DNA from: Halictus rubicundus | Taxonomy: Eukaryota; Arthropoda; Insecta; Hymenoptera; Halictidae | Reading direction: 5' to 3' | DNA length: 64,000 nucleotides | NCBI RefSeq assembly: GCF_050948215.1 | Contig: NC_135150.1 | Coordinates: 19,571,943-19,635,942 of the forward strand | Shown: piece after piece, positions 61,446-64,000 of the stretch | Layout of the letters: each line of letters starts with the position of its first letter | Position numbering within the stretch: the stretch's first letter is position 1 | Notes under the pieces: model-generated | What the model saw: only the letters and a program-made list of their open reading frames with translations | The model's database searches: none | What the model was told of the DNA's origin: nothing | Made by a program: the position numbers and the translations under genes

Positions 61446-61662
61446 TTAACACGTTCGCTACCGACGTCACAAATATGACGACCACAGGCCTGCAATGCAC
61501 TTGAATGCGTGGTCAAACTAATTTTATGCACTTTGTTGTTTAAAGTCGTAGTACACGACATAACACGCAGACAATCCATGGCTTTCTTCTGCTAAATTGT
61601 TCTAAGGTAGGCACTTAATAAAACATTTTATTAAGTGAAAATTCGGGTAGCGGACCCGTTAA
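61446..61662. mobile_element. TTAA-bounded miniature element, CACGTTCGCTACC type
   Basis: TTAACACGTTCGCTACCGA at the left. The right end, reversed, is TTAACGGGTCCGCTACCCGA. A near-perfect 26-base palindrome, arms CACTTAATAAAA, sits inside at 61612-61637. No ORF. Confidence 0.65.
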
Positions 61663-63412
61663 GTCCAACAGGAGGATTAACATTGATCTCAAATGAAGTG
61701 GGTTCGAAAAATCGACACGCGAAAATTTGAACGTTCGCCATCCACGGCTCAAGATACTGTGTAAACGCAGACACGCAAAAGAAAATTAATATTGTTCGTA
61801 CCCCTATATTTGCAGCAATGGCCAACATCAATTTAACAGAAATGAGTTTAAACTTCGTTCGAAATCTTCGTCACCCGAGAGCCCGAGTCGATAGAGCCCA
61901 CGGGTTAAACAGTTATTTCCAGAACAGTTTCGTCTCCCGCGTGGCAGGCAGAACTGGTTTGATTATAATAACAATGGGATTTTGTGTACAGGGTGTTCGC
62001 CGGAACGGGAGCAGACTGCTCGAGCATACAGTGCAGACATTAACGCGGAAAGGAACGGATTATCTCACGTATCGAGGGTCCCGGTTCGAGGATCCTATTA
62101 ATGAGAAACTAATTACGCCGCTGAACAAGCGGTTCATGAATAAAACAATGACGCCGTTGGCAGCGAACTTGGATTACGGGGATCTATACGGTAGAGAACG
62201 CGTTGTCACCGTGACGAGGTGCCACTGACAATTGTGAGCATGGTCTCGAGACTCGAGTTCGCACGAGGTCAAGAGCAAGAGTAAACGACTCCGGCCGGAC
62301 TCGGTGACTGGTCGCGAAAAAATTCGCCTCCGGGTACACGATTTAACAGAATTTAACTTAACTTATTCACATTTAACTGTTCATTCGACGTTGCACTTCT
62401 GAACGTTCCAAAAAGGTTCACAAATTTTTAAGTTTATGTGCAATTTTTCTCATTTCGATCAATTGGAGCTCCTGAGAATTACGAACCGAGCTTAAATATT
62501 GTTATTGAGAGGAAAAATAAGTTTCTATATATTTTCTGTTTCTCGATGTAGAATCTTCTCCCATAAAGATCTGCAGTTTATTTTCACTGCGGGTTTTTAT
62601 GCGAAATAAAAATTATCTCCATTGACTGCGAGATGCAGAAACTACATAACTTACTTCGTCAAATGTATTTACTGTTTTGCATTTGACCTACTCTTAAGAC
62701 TCTTGTCGCAACCTGAAGTTTTTATACATCGCGAGGAAAGACTACAAACTAACAATCAGATTAACGAGCCAGCAATTAACTACTGTAATTGGGAGATGGC
62801 ACAGAGATTTAATTGGACACGAATCGCAGTTTATGTCATCACCCAACGACAGTATAGTGATTCAGCACGAGTTTTGCGAGTCGTTCGAAACCGAACATCG
62901 ACCTCAACCGATCGTTGTGCTTTCACTCCCGTTCGATCGACGACAAACGCGCGTGTAACGGAAGTTACACTGGACCCGGCAACCTAGAAACCCCGAACAC
63001 CGTACAGGGATCGATGTCGATCATACACGAGCTAATTGTCATTCTTAATCCACCGAATTGTTATTCCTAATTCGACGGTGGTCACTCTCTAGTCGACGAC
63101 GCCATCGTTCGAGAGGCTCGAAAGCGAAAAAAAAGCTTCGCCGAGGCGAATACCTCCGTGGCACCAGCCCATGAAACACGGAACATCAACCTCGACGAGG
63201 CCTCGATTAGGGGAAAAAGGCGTCGATGAGAGACGATTCTCACGAGTCGATGATCTCCGACGCCGTCGCGGAGAAGAAGCACAGACGACTAGATCCTCGT
63301 GCGTTTACGACACGCGCGAATTTCTCGGACACAGAGAACCGTTTACATTCGTCGCATTTTTATTTCATTTCTGCTTCGATCGTCGACCGACTGCTAGCTG
63401 CGAAATTATTTA
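61663..63412. other. intergenic DNA with repeat fragments
   Basis: No supported gene. A 136-codon plus-strand ORF at 61818-62228 has no recognisable domain. Fragments of the GACTGCGGAT family lie at about 62565-62650. Confidence 0.3.
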
Positions 63413-64000
63413 TTAGGATGGTGCACACGAAATGTCCGATTTTGAAATGCGATTGTTGAGAGGTGTTTCTCTTTGAAAAATAAAAATTATCTGCCTCAAT
63501 TACGGGACACAGGAGCAAGATAGTAATGTCACTCTTCTGTTAATATTTTTGATGAGCTGAAGCTTCTTTTTACCTTTTTACTATTTTTTGTCGTAAACGC
63601 ATAAAATCCGCAGTCTAATTATAACCTTCAGGTTTATTACATACCACTCGAAGGTACCAAGCTGTTCCTTAAGGTCCTACCTTTTTACTTAGACAACTAA
63701 TTTCACTTTTGAATAAATTTGATTTCAATCAGAACAAACATGGTTGTCGTGTACGCTTCTTATAGGAGTGAAATATACATATTCACGATAGTATTATGCG
63801 ATAATGAATGTGCGTAACTGAATGCATTAGTCATTGATGGTAGGAAAAACTCGAAAATGGAGATGACAGTCTTGTAAATGCAAAACGTGAACGACCGAAA
63901 AAGTCCATTTCTATCGTAATGCAATTAACAAACTCGTAATTCGCCGACAGAATATGTTGATTACAGTTTACTCTGATCAGAAAGTTTGAAATTTTGCAAG
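63413..64000 (+). mobile_element. mariner-like element, 5' part, entering from the left and cut by the window end
   Basis: Starts TTAGGATGGTGCACACGAAA with TGTCCGATTTT next, preceded by TA. At 63860-63910 a frame reads GDDSLVNAKRERPKKS, which matches the mariner transposase pattern GxxxLxxxxRxGRP. A truncated GACTGCGGAT-family copy is inserted at about 63480-63617. Decayed; the remainder is off the window. Confidence 0.6.
63480..63617. mobile_element. truncated GACTGCGGAT-family element within the mariner remnant
   Basis: The right end cataaaatccgcagtcta is intact. The left terminus is lost and only the subterminal AAATAAAAATTATCTGCC remains. Confidence 0.5.

Noticed and set aside
61818..62228. 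136-codon plus-strand ORF
   Set aside because: No recognised motif, inside a transposon-rich stretch, and it contains the common ACAGGGTGTTC repeat motif.
1..64000. CRISPR arrays, rRNA, tRNA
   Set aside because: The sequence is animal nuclear DNA. I saw no repeat-spacer pattern, no rRNA blocks and no convincing tRNA B-box with cloverleaf, though I could not run a covariance search.

Overview
The window is a piece of an insect nuclear genome, most likely a hymenopteran and probably a bee. The order is inferred from divergence and from the repeat style, not proven. Genes are spliced with GT-AG introns, core promoters carry arthropod TCAGT-type initiators, and intergenic DNA is A+T-rich and full of short inverted-repeat transposons. 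Genus cannot be fixed from the sequence alone.

Layout, left to right: the 3' end of virilizer (+, 1-3390); a convergent mitochondrial pentatricopeptide gene, PTCD1 (-, 3562-5585); a divergent promoter region; nucleoprotein TPR/Megator (+, 6378-18391, 16 exons, about 2384 aa); a stretch holding two divergently oriented PDGF/VEGF-related factor genes (-, 21067-21567 and +, 27418-28661), the first trailed by decayed copies of its own cystine-knot segment; dynein axonemal assembly factor 4 (-, 29479-32438, 7 exons); neurabin/spinophilin (-, 35093-45794, 17 exons, about 2060 aa); an 8 kb gene-poor interval with a 115-bp higher-order tandem repeat at about 49.9-50.8 kb; and a spaetzle-family cystine-knot ligand (-, 54012-60964, 4 exons, about 243 aa). 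The last 3 kb holds only transposon remnants.

The genes form no pathway. They cover m6A-writer scaffolding (virilizer), mitochondrial RNA (PTCD1), nuclear-pore basket (TPR), dynein-arm assembly (DNAAF4), the PP1/actin scaffold of synapses (neurabin) and secreted ligands (two PVF-like, one spaetzle-like). All exon models were built by hand from splice signals and checked for reading-frame phase. The full chains of TPR, DNAAF4, PTCD1, neurabin and spaetzle close in phase.

The most unusual content is in the mobile and decayed DNA: tandem pseudo-copies of a PVF cystine knot, a three-level nest of miniature transposons in a DNAAF4 intron, several TTAA-bounded (piggyBac-like) miniature elements with different termini, hAT-type elements with perfect 8-bp target duplications that make up most of some TPR introns, and tandem arrays of 115 bp and about 118 bp. 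I did not find a convincing wholly new gene system.
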